Source: an uncultured Prevotella sp. (lineage in GTDB: Bacteria > Bacteroidota > Bacteroidia > Bacteroidales > Bacteroidaceae). From it: 7,076 nucleotides of DNA. Shown here piece after piece: positions 6,850 through 7,076 of the stretch. Numbering within the stretch: position 1 is the first letter of the stretch; each line of letters opens with the position of its first letter. The position numbers and the translations under genes were made by a program. The stretch covers positions 1-7,076 of the forward strand of contig URLQ01000144.1 in assembly GCA_900548745.1 (NCBI GenBank), given 5' to 3'. Below the pieces are notes generated by a model that saw only the letters and a list, made by a program, of their open reading frames with translations, did not search any database and was not told where the DNA came from.

Positions 6850-6867
6850 ACGTACACCGTTGTACGT
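6850..6867. promoter_or_regulatory. Perfect 7-bp palindrome, ACGTACA-CCGT-TGTACGT
   Basis: Arms at 6850-6856 and 6861-6867 are perfectly complementary around a CCGT loop. It sits about 25-40 bases downstream of the inferred transcription start. It could be an RNA hairpin in the leader or a dyad operator for a dimeric regulator. No T-run follows, so it is unlikely to be a terminator. Confidence 0.55.
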
Positions 6868-6898
6868 CAAATAGATATAGCTTGTTCGAAATATTTTG

Positions 6899-6906
6899 CA
6901 AAGGTA
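6899..6906 (-). promoter_or_regulatory. Probable Bacteroidota -7 promoter element TACCTTTG
   Basis: On the minus strand the sequence reads TACCTTTG, an exact fit to the Bacteroidota primary-sigma consensus TAnnTTTG, followed by CAAAATATT. It is the only good match I saw upstream of the large gene and is oriented toward it. The expected TTTG about 19-21 bases further upstream is absent (the region reads AGTACA), so the -33 element is weak or an activator may be needed. The start of transcription would be near 6890. Confidence 0.6.
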
Positions 6907-7076
6907 ATACATATATTAAATAGGTTGTACTTTTCGTGGCGACATTTTAATGTTATTTAAGTATTTATCATGTAATTGGGGGGGGTAAAACATGGATTTA
7001 CGCTGTTAAATTAGTATATACACACTATGTTAATGTTTTTTCTGTTTATCGCCCAACTGTATTTTCAGGAAGCAGA
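6907..7076. other. Upstream non-coding region, no gene seen
   Basis: This AT-rich stretch has no open reading frame or RNA gene that I can support. Its notable feature is the G8 tract at 6978-6985 with flanking CATGT/ACATG half-sites, listed separately. A neighbouring gene may lie beyond 7076. Confidence 0.6.
6969..6994. promoter_or_regulatory. G8 tract enclosed by CATGT / ACATG dyad
   Basis: CATGT (6969-6973) and ACATG (6990-6994) are inverted half-sites. They enclose a 16-base spacer whose core is eight G (6978-6985; C8 on the gene strand). The site is about 70-90 bases upstream of the TACCTTTG element, a plausible activator position. The five-base half-sites are short and could be chance. 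Confidence 0.4.

Larger units (their letters stand above)
6707..6890 (-). promoter_or_regulatory. Long 5' leader of the large gene
   Basis: About 180 bases separate the inferred transcription start from the ATG at 6706. There is no open frame of note. The leader contains a hairpin (6850-6867) and a triple 7-nt repeat (6789-6809). Its last bases before the ATG are A-rich on the coding strand, with no Shine-Dalgarno. The leader length rests on the promoter call and is unproven. Confidence 0.4.

Overview
The window looks like an accessory, polysaccharide-utilisation type region of a Bacteroidota chromosome, most likely Prevotella or a close relative. The evidence is a GH105-type unsaturated uronyl hydrolase fused to many Ig-like and beta-sandwich modules, a C-terminus resembling a type A type IX secretion sorting domain, a TAnnTTTG-type promoter element (TACCTTTG on the minus strand), A-rich translation starts without a clear Shine-Dalgarno, and a small acidic protein beginning MKMKKNYITPQI of a kind common in Prevotella. 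The genus is inferred by resemblance only.

All credible coding sequence is on the minus strand. Reading in the direction of transcription: 7076-6907 is upstream non-coding DNA with a G8 tract inside a CATGT/ACATG dyad. A probable promoter lies at 6899-6906, followed by a leader of roughly 180 nt with a 7-bp hairpin (6850-6867) and three 7-nt repeats (6789-6809). One very large gene then runs from 6706 to 901 and would encode 1934 residues, but it is split by one extra base in a G8 run (6070-6077). It falls into an N-terminal piece (5966-6706: signal peptide and first half of the GH105 domain) and a C-terminal piece (901-6099: rest of GH105, stalk and sorting domain). Twelve bases past its stop is a 70-residue acidic protein (676-888), probably in the same transcript. 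A repeated-stem region at 536-619 may be the terminator.

Positions 1-521 carry no credible gene. They hold a 174/166-bp tandem repeat with hairpins and nested short ATCTGTGGG/ATCCGTGT repeats, a mosaic intergenic element.

If the frame is intact in the living cell, the large protein would be exported, displayed on or released from the surface, and would remove unsaturated uronic acid residues from pectin fragments left by lyases (most likely rhamnogalacturonan). The Ig-like and beta-sandwich modules would act as stalk and perhaps carbohydrate-binding parts. As written, the frameshift cuts the enzyme just before its catalytic Asp. The main open questions are whether the G8 is a sequence error, a phase-variable switch or a true lesion, and what the linked small protein does.
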